This document shows positions 56,128-64,000 of a stretch of DNA of 64,000 nucleotides, in pieces. The notes under the pieces were generated by a model. The model was not told where the DNA came from and did no database searches. It saw only the letters and a program-made list of their open reading frames with translations. The translations under genes and the position numbers were made by a program. The first letter of the stretch is position 1, and each line of letters begins with the position of its first letter. The DNA is from Rhodococcus sp. KRD162 (GTDB taxonomy: Bacteria; Actinomycetota; Actinomycetes; Mycobacteriales; Mycobacteriaceae): contig NZ_JABFAU010000013.1 of NCBI RefSeq assembly GCF_017168335.1, positions 1 through 64,000 on the forward strand, in the 5' to 3' direction.

Positions 56128-59100
56128 TTGTCTGTGCACGAACAACATGGCGATTCCGCGGACTCCGGTCTTGCCGGCCATTCCGTAACCACCGATCTCA
56201 CGGTAGAGGCTGCTCCTGCCCAGTACCTTCGCTCGTCTCTCGCCGCACCGCCGCGCACGCTGATCGACGTCCTTCGCGCTACCGCAGAGCGCTTTCCCGA
56301 CGCCCCCGCCATCGACGACGGTGCCGTCGCTGTCAGTTACAGCGAGCTGCTGGACGACATCGACGAGGGGGCCCAGTGGCTCGCCAATGCCGGTGTTCGG
56401 CGCGGCGATCGCGTCGGCATCCGCATGCCCTCGGGTTCCTTCTCGCTCTACGTCGCCATCCTGTCCATCCTGCAGGTCGGTGCCGCCTACGTTCCGGTCG
56501 ACGCGGACGATCCGGAGGAGCGCGCCGAGCTGGTCTTCGGGGAGGCCAAGGTGACGGCCATCGTCACCGCTGGCGGAATCGCGGCCGGGACTGCGCCCAG
56601 ACAGGATCGCGCCGAACACGACTCCGGTCCCCCCACCCCCGAGGACGATGCGTGGGTCATCTTCACCTCGGGGTCGACGGGCACTCCCAAGGGTGTCGCC
56701 GTCAGTCATCGCAATGCGGCGGCGTTCGTCGACGCCGAGGCCCGCATGTTTCTGCAGAAAGATCCCCTCGGGCCGGGCGACCGAGTGCTCGCCGGCCTGT
56801 CGGTGGCGTTCGACGCCTCGTGCGAGGAGATGTGGCTGGCGTGGCGGCACGGTGCCTGCCTGGTGCCCGCGCCTCGGTCGCTCGTGCGCTCCGGCTTCGA
56901 TCTGGGCCCGTGGCTCGTCTCCCGCGACATCAGCGTCGTCTCGACGGTGCCGACGTTGGCGTCGTTGTGGCCGGCGGTGGCGTTGGAAGCGGTGCGGCTG
57001 CTCATCTTCGGCGGCGAAGCCTGCCCTCCGGAGCTGGCCGAGCGGCTCGCCGTCGAAGGCAGGGAGGTCTGGAACACCTACGGCCCCACCGAAGCGACCG
57101 TTGTCGCGTGCGCCGCGATCATGGACGGCACCGGCCCGGTCCGCATCGGTCTGCCGCTCGACGGCTGGGACCTGGCGGTGGTCGATGCTTCGGGCGCTCC
57201 GGTTCAGGTCGGCGAGGTCGGTGAATTGGTCATCGGTGGTGTCGGGCTCGCGCGGTATCTCGATCCGGCCAAAGACGCCGAGAAATACGCGCCGATGCCC
57301 TCCCTCGGGTGGGATCGGGCGTACCGGAGCGGCGACCTGGTCAAGCTGGAGCTCGAGGGTCTGCTGTTCCAGGGCCGCGCCGACGATCAGGTCAAGCTCG
57401 GTGGTCGACGCATCGAACTCGGCGAGATCGACAATGCGCTGCAAGCACTTCCGGGTGTCGGCGGCGCCGCCGCTGCGGTCCGCAAGACGGGCGCGGGCAA
57501 CTCCGTTCTGGTCGGTTATCTCGCCAGTACCGACCCGAATTTCGATCTGGAGGCCGCCCGTGCGTTGCTGGCGGAGCAGCTGCCGTCGGCGCTGGTGCCA
57601 CGGTTGGCGTTGGTCGAGGAGATGCCGACGCGCACCTCGGGCAAGGTCGACCGCAATGCTCTGCCGTGGCCCCTTCCCGGTTCGGCCGGGGCGTCGGCGC
57701 TCGGCGGGACTGCGGGGTGGGTGGCCGAACTCTGGGCCGACATCCTCGGAGCCCAGATCACCGACGAGAACGCCGATTTCTTCGCCAACGGCGGCGGTTC
57801 GCTCTCGGCCGCGCAATTGGTGACGGCATTGCGCGAGCGGTTCCCGGAGGTGACCGTCGCGCAGCTCTACGACCACCCGCGACTGGGTTCGCTGGCGCAG
57901 TACCTCGACGATCTAGAGCCCGTCGTCCAAGCCGTTCCCCGCGATGTGGTTCCGACCTCACGGGTGGCGCAGTGGGCACAGATTCTGGCGACGGTTCCGT
58001 TGACCACTCTGACCGGGTTGCAGTGGGTCACCTGGCTCGCGTTGTTGTTCAACGTGATGGCCTGGTTCGACGACGTGTCGTGGGCTCCGACGCTGTCGTG
58101 GTGGTGGATCCTTCTCGCGTTCGTCTTGTTCATCACCCCGGTGGGCCGGATGGCGATTTCGGTGATCGGATCACGCATCCTGTTGGCGGGGTTGAAACCC
58201 GGTGCATACAAGCGCGGCGGCAGCATGCACATACGGCTATGGGCAGCAACCCGATTGACCGATGCCAGCGGCGCATCGAACCTCTCGGGCGCGCCGTGGA
58301 TGGTCTACTACGCGCGTGCACTGGGTGCCACGATCGGCAAGGGCGTCGACCTGCACACACTGCCGCCGGTCACCGGCATGCTCGAGTTGGGCGACGGCTG
58401 CTCCATCGAGCCCGAGGTGGATCTGTCCGGGCATTGGATCGACGGCGACCTCGTCTACATCGGCGGCATCGAAATCGGTGCCGGAGCCACCGTCGGTGCC
58501 CGCTCGACCCTGCTGCCCGGCACCAAGGTCGGCAAGAACGCCGTCGTGACCGCCGGTTCTGCCGTCGTCGGACGGGTCAAGGCCGGGCAGATGTGGTCCG
58601 GTTCCCCGGCGCAGAAGGTCGGCAAGGCCGACCACCCGTGGCCTGCCGAAACACCGCCCCGCGCAACTCGGTGGGTGTTCGCCTACGGCCTCGCATCCCT
58701 GTGCCTGTCCGGCATGGCCCTGTTCTCGATCGGGGTCAGCCTCGTGCTGATGGGCTGGTGGATTCACACCGCCGACTCAGTGCTCGACGCCTTCGAACGT
58801 GGTCTGGTGATGTTGCCGGTTGCCACGTTGGTCTCGCTCGCGGTGTTCGCACTGATCACCGTGGTGGCGGTGCGGTTGCTCAGCATCGGGCTCGTCGCCG
58901 GGTACCACCCTGTGCGCAGCCGAATCGGCTGGCAGGTCTGGGCAACCGAACGTCTGATGGACTCGGCGCGTACGTTCCTGTTCCCCCTCTACGCCTCGCT
59001 GTTGACACCGCATTGGCTTCGACTGCTCGGCGCGAAGATCGGCAAGGACGTCGAAGCGTCGACGGTGCTGATGATCCCCAAGTTCACCACCGTCGCCGAC

Positions 59101-60093
59101 GGCGCGTTCCTGGCCGACGACACCATGGTCGCCAGCTACGAGCTCGGCGGCGGCTGGATGCATCTCGGCGACGCCAAGGTGGGCAAGCGGGCATTCCTCG
59201 GCAATTCCGGTATGACCGGTCCCGGACGAACCGTGCCGAAGAACGGCCTGGTCGCTGTTCTGTCCGCAACTCCGGACAAGGCCAAGTCCGGCTCGTCGTG
59301 GCTCGGCAGCCCACCGGTGCGATTGCGTCGAGCCGCAGGCAGTGCCGACTCCTCCCGCACGTTCGATCCCCCGATGAAGTTGAAGGTGGCTCGATCGCTC
59401 GTCGAGACGTGCCGGTTGATTCCGGTGGGTGTGACATTCGGTATCGGGCTTGCGGTGTTGTTCGCTCTGACCGCTCTGGCGGACTCCGTCGGGTATTGGT
59501 TGGCGGCGTTGCTCAGTGGTGTCGTCCTGCTCGTCGCAGGGTTCGTCGCTGCTGCTGTCTCGGCGGCGGCGAAGTGGCTGTGGGTGGGCCGGATCGGCAA
59601 GACCGACCATCCGCTGTGGAGTTCGTTCGTCTGGCGCAACGAGGTGGCCGACACGTTCGTCGAGACCGTCGCCGCGCCGTGGTTCGCGCGTGCCGCCGAG
59701 GGCACCGCCGTGCTGAACATGTGGTTGCGGTGGCTCGGAGCGGATATCGGCCGGGGTGTGTGGTGTGAGACCTACTGGCTCCCGGAGGCAGATCTGGTGA
59801 CATTGGCCGACGGTGCGACGGTCAATCGAGGGTGCGTTGTGCAGACGCACCTGTTCCATGATCGGATAATGTCCATGGACACTGTCGATCTCGGCGCAGG
59901 CGCAACCCTGGGTCCGCACTGTGTCGCACTGCCGGCTTCCGGTATCGGCGACGGCGCCACCGTGGGGCCCGCTTCTCTGGTGATGCGCGGCGACACCGTT
60001 CCCACGCATACTCGTTGGCAGGGCAACCCGATCGCGCCGTGGGCCAAGGGTGACCCTTTTCCGCGGATTCGCGACGACCGAGACGAGGGGTGA
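56128..60093 (+). CDS. Pls/PosA-family single-module NRPS with three membrane beta-helix domains
   Basis: A 1321 aa membrane synthetase like epsilon-poly-L-lysine synthase. The adenylation domain has IFTSGSTGTPKGV (about 178), FDASCEEMW (228), NTYGPTEATVV, VKLGGRRIELGEI and the catalytic Lys in TSGKVDRNALP (503). The carrier domain has its Ser in GGGSLSAAQL (556). Helices then separate three hexapeptide beta-helix domains at about 730-830, 966-1055 and 1203-1308. No C-domain HHxxxDG or thioesterase motif is seen. TTG 56128 fits GAAGGA 7 bases upstream; GTG 56134 is possible. A peptidase gene follows at 6 bp. The activated amino acid is unknown. Confidence 0.88.
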   Translation: MSVHEQHGDSADSGLAGHSVTTDLTVEAAPAQYLRSSLAAPPRTLIDVLRATAERFPDAPAIDDGAVAVSYSELLDDIDEGAQWLANAGVRRGDRVGIRMPSGSFSLYVAILSILQVGAAYVPVDADDPEERAELVFGEAKVTAIVTAGGIAAGTAPRQDRAEHDSGPPTPEDDAWVIFTSGSTGTPKGVAVSHRNAAAFVDAEARMFLQKDPLGPGDRVLAGLSVAFDASCEEMWLAWRHGACLVPAPRSLVRSGFDLGPWLVSRDISVVSTVPTLASLWPAVALEAVRLLIFGGEACPPELAERLAVEGREVWNTYGPTEATVVACAAIMDGTGPVRIGLPLDGWDLAVVDASGAPVQVGEVGELVIGGVGLARYLDPAKDAEKYAPMPSLGWDRAYRSGDLVKLELEGLLFQGRADDQVKLGGRRIELGEIDNALQALPGVGGAAAAVRKTGAGNSVLVGYLASTDPNFDLEAARALLAEQLPSALVPRLALVEEMPTRTSGKVDRNALPWPLPGSAGASALGGTAGWVAELWADILGAQITDENADFFANGGGSLSAAQLVTALRERFPEVTVAQLYDHPRLGSLAQYLDDLEPVVQAVPRDVVPTSRVAQWAQILATVPLTTLTGLQWVTWLALLFNVMAWFDDVSWAPTLSWWWILLAFVLFITPVGRMAISVIGSRILLAGLKPGAYKRGGSMHIRLWAATRLTDASGASNLSGAPWMVYYARALGATIGKGVDLHTLPPVTGMLELGDGCSIEPEVDLSGHWIDGDLVYIGGIEIGAGATVGARSTLLPGTKVGKNAVVTAGSAVVGRVKAGQMWSGSPAQKVGKADHPWPAETPPRATRWVFAYGLASLCLSGMALFSIGVSLVLMGWWIHTADSVLDAFERGLVMLPVATLVSLAVFALITVVAVRLLSIGLVAGYHPVRSRIGWQVWATERLMDSARTFLFPLYASLLTPHWLRLLGAKIGKDVEASTVLMIPKFTTVADGAFLADDTMVASYELGGGWMHLGDAKVGKRAFLGNSGMTGPGRTVPKNGLVAVLSATPDKAKSGSSWLGSPPVRLRRAAGSADSSRTFDPPMKLKVARSLVETCRLIPVGVTFGIGLAVLFALTALADSVGYWLAALLSGVVLLVAGFVAAAVSAAAKWLWVGRIGKTDHPLWSSFVWRNEVADTFVETVAAPWFARAAEGTAVLNMWLRWLGADIGRGVWCETYWLPEADLVTLADGATVNRGCVVQTHLFHDRIMSMDTVDLGAGATLGPHCVALPASGIGDGATVGPASLVMRGDTVPTHTRWQGNPIAPWAKGDPFPRIRDDRDEG

Positions 60094-60099
60094 TCGTTC

Positions 60100-61437
60100 G
60101 TGGCAGACAGGCTCGTAGCACCGGTTTTCGATGTCGATTCCAGTGACAATCCGATAGATACGTACCTTCCGCAGAACGGCAACCGCGGCTATCGCGTCTC
60201 GCGCTACGAACTCGACCTCGAGTACAAGGTCGAGAGCAACCGGCTCAGTGGCAAAGCGAAGATCACCGCCGTCACCACCGCGACGGTGACGAAGTTCGCG
60301 TTCGATCTCGGCCCGGCGATGAACGTGACCAAGGTGTCGGTCAACGGTTCACGCTCGGTGAAGTTCAGCCATCAGCGGGGCAAGCTCAAGATCACCTCGG
60401 CCAAGGAGATCGCGTCGGGTGCGGCGTTGGTGGTGACGGTGACGTACGGCGGAACTCCCAAGCCCATCAACGGTTCCTGGGGTGAGGTCGGTTGGGAGGA
60501 GCTCACCGAGGGATCGATCGTCGCCAGTCAGCCCAACGGTGCCGCGTCGTGGTTCCCGTGCGACGACCATCCGGTGTCCAAGGCCAGCTACGGCATCACC
60601 ATCACCACCGATTCGCCGTACTACGCGGTGGCCAACGGTACGTTGGTGCGCCGTCAGACCCGCGCGAGCCGCACCACCTGGGTGTACGAGCAGCCCGAGC
60701 CGATGGCGACGTATCTGGCGACCATTCAGATCGGTCCGTACGAGCATCGCATCGTCAGCCCGGGGCCGGTACCGATGAAAGCGATCACTCCGCCGCGGCT
60801 GCGCGCGCAGTTCGATCACGATTTCGGCCGCCAGCCGCAGATGATGGATACGTTCGTACGGCTGTACGGCCCTTACCCTTTCGCGTCGTACACGGTGGTG
60901 GTCACCGATGACGATCTCGAGATTCCGGTCGAGGCGCAGGGATTGTCGATCTTCGGAGCCAATCACTGCTCCGGCTCTCGGCACTACGAGCGCTTGGTGG
61001 CGCACGAGCTGGCCCATCAGTGGTTCGGCAATTCGCTCACTCTCGGCAAGTGGGCCGATATCTGGCTGCACGAGGGTTTCGCCTGCTACTCGGAGTGGAT
61101 CTGGGCCGAGAACTCCGGCGGCGCGAGCGCGCACGACAAGGCCGAGCGGGCGCACTCCATCCAACGCGGTTTGGCCATGGACATGCAGCTCAGCGACCCC
61201 GGTGCCGAGCGCATCTTCGACGACCGCGTCTACAAGCGCGGCGCTCTGGCTCTGCACGCATTGCGCTGCACCATCGGCGACGAGCGCTTCTTCGGCCTCA
61301 TCCAGGAGTGGACCTTCAAGTACCGCTACTCGACGGTGGCGACCGCCGATTTCACCGATCTCGCCTCCCGTTTCGGTTGCCCCCGAAGCTTCTGGGACGC
61401 ATGGCTGGTAGACAAGCAGTTGCCGTCGTTGCCGTGA
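60100..61437 (+). CDS. M1-family (gluzincin) metallopeptidase, short form
   Basis: A 445 aa zinc aminopeptidase-like protein. An N-terminal beta domain leads to the catalytic domain with HELAH in VAHELAHQWFGNSL (about residue 301) and the third ligand Glu in LHEGFACYSEW. The usual GAMEN exopeptidase motif reads PVEAQG (about 278), and the large C-terminal helical domain of full-length M1 enzymes is missing. No signal peptide is seen, so it is cytosolic. GTG 60100 has GAGGGG 9 bases upstream. It lies 6 bp after the NRPS gene and is surely co-transcribed. Confidence 0.88.
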   Translation: MADRLVAPVFDVDSSDNPIDTYLPQNGNRGYRVSRYELDLEYKVESNRLSGKAKITAVTTATVTKFAFDLGPAMNVTKVSVNGSRSVKFSHQRGKLKITSAKEIASGAALVVTVTYGGTPKPINGSWGEVGWEELTEGSIVASQPNGAASWFPCDDHPVSKASYGITITTDSPYYAVANGTLVRRQTRASRTTWVYEQPEPMATYLATIQIGPYEHRIVSPGPVPMKAITPPRLRAQFDHDFGRQPQMMDTFVRLYGPYPFASYTVVVTDDDLEIPVEAQGLSIFGANHCSGSRHYERLVAHELAHQWFGNSLTLGKWADIWLHEGFACYSEWIWAENSGGASAHDKAERAHSIQRGLAMDMQLSDPGAERIFDDRVYKRGALALHALRCTIGDERFFGLIQEWTFKYRYSTVATADFTDLASRFGCPRSFWDAWLVDKQLPSLP

Positions 61438-61471
61438 TCTGCGCTCTGCGACACGGCCGTTCGGACCCGGC

Positions 61472-62092
61472 TCAGCGATACCCGAGCGAGACGATCAAGC
61501 CTGCGACCGCATAGCCGTACAGCGCGGTGGTCGCCAGCCCTTGCCGCCAGAAGCCCGTCGGGAACGACGCCGCCCACCGCCCCTTGCCGTCCAGTCGTAG
61601 ATCGCAGGGAAAGTCGCTGATCACCATGGCCGATGTCGGCTGTTTCGAGTGCGCGAGCACCACGCCGGTGGTGAACGGCAGACCTCGAACGAACAGGTGA
61701 CCGCGGGCCTGCCCGGCCCGGTACCGCACCGCGGATTCGGTGACAGTACCTGTGTACCAACGTCGTTGGACGTTCCATCCGGTGGCGTGTGCGACGCGAA
61801 GGTTGCGGTCGCCGCGCAGTGCGGTGTCGACGGTCTCGATGTCCGCGATCGTTCCCCACCGCAGCATCGACCACCACCGCCTGATCGCCCCGATACGCCC
61901 CGCCACTGCGCCCGTCAGCACGACCGCGAAGATGTACGGCACCAGTGCGGGATGGCTCGACCAGCATGCGGCAGGGACGATCACTGCGAGAAGAAACCAG
62001 TAGGCCTCGCGCCGGTTCCATACCGTCGCACCGGCGAGCGCCACCGTCGGAGGGACCCGATGCGGCGGGGCAGTGCGCGCGGACTGCAGCAT
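61472..62092 (-). CDS. Unrecognised membrane protein
   Basis: A 206 aa protein I cannot place in a family. Two adjacent hydrophobic helices near the N terminus (AYWFLLAVIVPAACW and ALVPYIFAVVLTGAVAG) precede a ~110-residue soluble part with Trp/Arg-rich strands (NVQRRWYTGTVTESAVRYRAGQARGHLFVRGLPFTTGV), and a last helix (ATTALYGYAVAGLIVSLG) ends the protein. The layout could be a PH-like or SHOCT-type membrane-associated domain, but that is a guess. It converges on the M1 peptidase gene. A long palindrome lies 22 bp upstream of its ATG. Confidence 0.65.
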   Translation of the reverse strand: MLQSARTAPPHRVPPTVALAGATVWNRREAYWFLLAVIVPAACWSSHPALVPYIFAVVLTGAVAGRIGAIRRWWSMLRWGTIADIETVDTALRGDRNLRVAHATGWNVQRRWYTGTVTESAVRYRAGQARGHLFVRGLPFTTGVVLAHSKQPTSAMVISDFPCDLRLDGKGRWAASFPTGFWRQGLATTALYGYAVAGLIVSLGYR

Positions 62093-62114
62093 GATGCCGC
62101 TGATACTAACCTCC

Positions 62115-62160
62115 GTCGTGCGCCTTTTGCGTACCTGGAGGTACGCAAAAGGCGCACGAC
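62115..62160. repeat. 46-bp perfect palindrome with 22-bp arms
   Basis: Left arm 62115-62136 (begins GTCGTGCGCC, ends GCGTACCT) and right arm 62139-62160 are exact reverse complements around a GG loop. It lies 2 bp after the MFS transporter stop. A TTTT run sits inside each arm rather than after it. It may act as a terminator for the MFS/GntR transcript, or belong to a dispersed palindromic repeat family. Confidence 0.85.
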
Positions 62161-62162
62161 CC

Positions 62163-63407
62163 CTAGGGCAGGTGAGCCGACGTTCGCGACCGAACCACGA
62201 GCCCACACACTGCCGCCGACAGCGCACCGACACCGAAGATGATCGGGTAGGTGACCACACCGGGCCACGTCTCGGTCAACGCCGAGAGCACCGCGGGGAC
62301 CGCGAAGCCGAGATAGGTCAGCGAATAGAACACCGCGGTCAGACCCGCGAGATCGTCGGGGCCCGCGATCCGTTGCACCTCTTGCAGACCGGAGACCAGC
62401 GCCATGCCGTAACCACACCCGAGCACGGCCGCCGCGATGAGGGCAGCAGCAATGGTCAACACCGACGCCGCCCATGCCGCCACTGCCATGCCGACCACCA
62501 ACAGCGACAGCGCAACCAGCGCTCCACGCGCACTGGCGGGCGTGTCGATTCGACGCCCCACAGCCTGGATCGCGAAGCCGGACCCGAGCGCGATCACCGC
62601 CATGGCAGCAGAAAGCGCCACGGGATAGCCGCCGCCCGACTCATCGGCGAGAGCATCGGCCATCAGAGACGGCAGCACCGCATAGGCGACGCTGGCGGCA
62701 CCGAAGACCCATGGTGCCAGGGGCAGCACGACGAACAGAAAGCGTCGATGCGACGCGGACGGAATCTTCAGGTCCTCGAGCAGACGTGTGTTCGACGCTG
62801 CCGCAGTGCGTGTTTCAGGCACCGACAGCATCCCGATACCGGCCACGATGCAGATGACGACGTGCACGCCGTAGGCGAGGTGCGTCGGCCAGGGTGCCCA
62901 TTGCGCCAGAACGCCTGCGACTCCGGCCCCGAGGGCAAATCCCGCGGTGAGCGACATCGCAGCCCGGCGAGCTCCTGGCCCCGCGGCCGCGCTGGCGTCG
63001 CGGCGCGAGAGTTCCTTGACCCAGCTGCCGCCGACGGCCATACCGATTCCCAGTGCGATCCCGCTGAGCACCCGGCCACCGAAGAGCAGGTAGGCGTTAT
63101 CGGGTCCGAGGGCGATCAGGATCGATCCGGCCGCAGCAATTGCGGGGGCGGGCAACATGATCGGGCGTCGCCCGAACCGATCGGAAAGCGGCCCGCAGAT
63201 CAGCATCGCCGGAATGATGCCCAGTACGTACGCGAACAGGAAGGTATCGACCACCACAGCCGAGAACCCGTGATCGAGCCGGTACATCACCAGCAGTGGC
63301 GTGAATTCGTTGCCGCCCCACGCCACGGCGAACATGCCTGACGCCACCAGCAGCCAGCCTCGCGCAGTCGTCTCGATCTCGCGGCGGTTCGTGATCGTCT
63401 CGCTCAT
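62163..63407 (-). CDS. MFS transporter
   Basis: A 414 aa major facilitator protein with about 12 helices. The loop 2-3 motif is GPLSDRFGRRPIML (GxLaDrxGrr), with GGRVLSGIALGIGMAVGGSW in helices 4-5. A cytosolic mid-loop (PETRTAAASNTRLLEDLK) splits the halves. ATG 63407 overlaps the upstream GntR stop by 4 bp, so regulator and transporter form one unit. The substrate is unknown; with an FCD-type GntR partner an organic acid or aromatic compound is plausible. Confidence 0.88.
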   Translation of the reverse strand: MSETITNRREIETTARGWLLVASGMFAVAWGGNEFTPLLVMYRLDHGFSAVVVDTFLFAYVLGIIPAMLICGPLSDRFGRRPIMLPAPAIAAAGSILIALGPDNAYLLFGGRVLSGIALGIGMAVGGSWVKELSRRDASAAAGPGARRAAMSLTAGFALGAGVAGVLAQWAPWPTHLAYGVHVVICIVAGIGMLSVPETRTAAASNTRLLEDLKIPSASHRRFLFVVLPLAPWVFGAASVAYAVLPSLMADALADESGGGYPVALSAAMAVIALGSGFAIQAVGRRIDTPASARGALVALSLLVVGMAVAAWAASVLTIAAALIAAAVLGCGYGMALVSGLQEVQRIAGPDDLAGLTAVFYSLTYLGFAVPAVLSALTETWPGVVTYPIIFGVGALSAAVCGLVVRSRTSAHLP

Positions 63408-64000
63408 CGTGTTTCCCCTCTGCCCGAACGCAGGCCGTGCACCCCGAGCATGTGCGTTTCGACGGCTCGCTCGAATCCGTCCGCGTCGCCCGCCTCGATC
63501 AGCTCGACGAGTCGGCGATGGTCGTCGACGATGCGGGAGATCTGCCCCGGATCACGCGTCACCGAGGCTGCGGTCATTCGACGCTGTCGCTCGCGAAGTC
63601 CGTCGTAGAACGCGTCGAGCAGTGGGTTACCGCCGGCGCGCACGACGGTGCGATGGAAGTCGGCGTCGACGTCGCTGAACTGCGCGGCCGTGCCGTCGAC
63701 GGCCAGCTGTTGCTGCAGTCGTAGGTTCTCCCGCAGGGCTGCCACCACGGATTCGCGGGCTCTCGCGTCCTCGATGAAGGCGCGAACACTGCCTGCCTCG
63801 ACGAGGCGACGCGCGTCGACGACGTTCTCGGCCTCACCGACCGCGATCGGCACGACCAGCGCCCCGCGCTTGGGATACAAGCGCATCCAGCCTTCGACCT
63901 GCAGACGCAGAAACGCCTCCCGTACGGGGGTGCGACTGATCTCCAGGCGGGACGCGATGTCGCCCTCACTGACGAGCTCACCGCCGGGAAGTTCTCCCGA
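63404..64000 (-). CDS. GntR-family (FCD) transcriptional regulator, 5' end beyond window
   Basis: The visible 198 codons run to the window edge. The part nearest the edge translates as a GntR winged helix (ELVSEGDIASRLEISRTPV then REAFLRLQVEGW and YPKRGALV). An FCD domain follows with the metal-ligand His of DADFHRTVVRAGGN, VDDHRRLVELIEAGD and ETHMLGVHGL. Only the first ~15 residues should be missing. It overlaps the MFS gene by 4 bp and probably represses this unit in response to the transported acid. Confidence 0.9.
   Translation of the reverse strand, partial: SGELPGGELVSEGDIASRLEISRTPVREAFLRLQVEGWMRLYPKRGALVVPIAVGEAENVVDARRLVEAGSVRAFIEDARARESVVAALRENLRLQQQLAVDGTAAQFSDVDADFHRTVVRAGGNPLLDAFYDGLRERQRRMTAASVTRDPGQISRIVDDHRRLVELIEAGDADGFERAVETHMLGVHGLRSGRGETR

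Noticed and set aside
58318..60050. Three separate acetyltransferase genes
   Set aside because: The hexapeptide domains are in one uninterrupted frame with the adenylation and carrier domains, as in the Pls/PosA family.
62115..62160. Replication origin, dif or attachment site at the palindrome
   Set aside because: There are no flanking DnaA boxes, integrase or tRNA gene, and the arms do not resemble dif.

Overview
The window is 64 kb of high-GC actinobacterial chromosome. Gene content and order point to Nocardiaceae, most likely a Rhodococcus-type organism. From memory of M. tuberculosis gene order, two blocks match it closely: rlmB-cysS-ispF-ispD-carD / lpqE-radA-disA ... canB / mutY ... 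mhuD, and clpC1-lysS ... coaX-panD-panC-folK-folB-folP-folE-ftsH-hpt-tilS-zincin-dacB / ppa. No IS element, phage gene, rRNA, tRNA or CRISPR array was seen. This is mostly core chromosome with small accessory inserts.

Region by region. (1) 1-6.3 kb: a LacI-type regulator diverges from a zinc-type ABC importer (lipoprotein, ATPase, permease), and the permease gene runs straight into pxpABC (5-oxoprolinase). (2) 6.4-17.4 kb: rRNA methylation, Cys-tRNA synthesis, two isoprenoid steps (ispD/ispF), the RNAP regulator carD, lipoprotein lpqE, radA and the c-di-AMP synthase disA, then carbonic anhydrase and mutY. (3) 17.4-26 kb: a mixed set of alpha/beta hydrolases, a MerR regulator, the haem-degrading mhuD, a membrane GGDEF-EAL protein, OsmC, a secreted lipase and a membrane-anchored beta-lactamase-fold hydrolase. 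(4) 26-46.6 kb: essential housekeeping on the minus strand (clpC1, lysS, pantothenate/CoA genes, folate genes, ftsH, hpt, tilS, dacB), interrupted by a cysteine dioxygenase-rhodanese operon. (5) 46.7-55.8 kb: ppa, an orphan PAS protein, a diguanylate cyclase, MarR with a dienoyl-CoA isomerase, purine-ureide genes, a TetR/membrane-protein pair, a YbaK-type deacylase and a cysteine-desulfurase-like gene. (6) 56.1-61.4 kb: a Pls/PosA-type single-module NRPS with three membrane-embedded beta-helix domains, followed by an M1 peptidase. (7) 61.5-64 kb: a membrane protein, a long perfect palindrome, an MFS transporter and a GntR regulator cut by the window edge.

The strongest regulatory signals are four. 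A leaderless 13-codon Cys-Cys leader peptide with an overlapping hairpin precedes the cysteine dioxygenase operon. A SAM-IV-type riboswitch precedes the cysteine-desulfurase-like gene. Twin 13-bp palindromes lie between the TetR gene and its membrane-protein target. A perfect 19-bp palindrome lies between the dienoyl-CoA isomerase and the OHCU-decarboxylase-like gene. The two sulfur signals are separate sensors, one reading cysteine and one reading SAM. The best candidate for an uncharacterised system is the NRPS-M1 peptidase pair. A notable absence is lsr2, which in M. tuberculosis sits between lysS and clpC1 but is missing there here.
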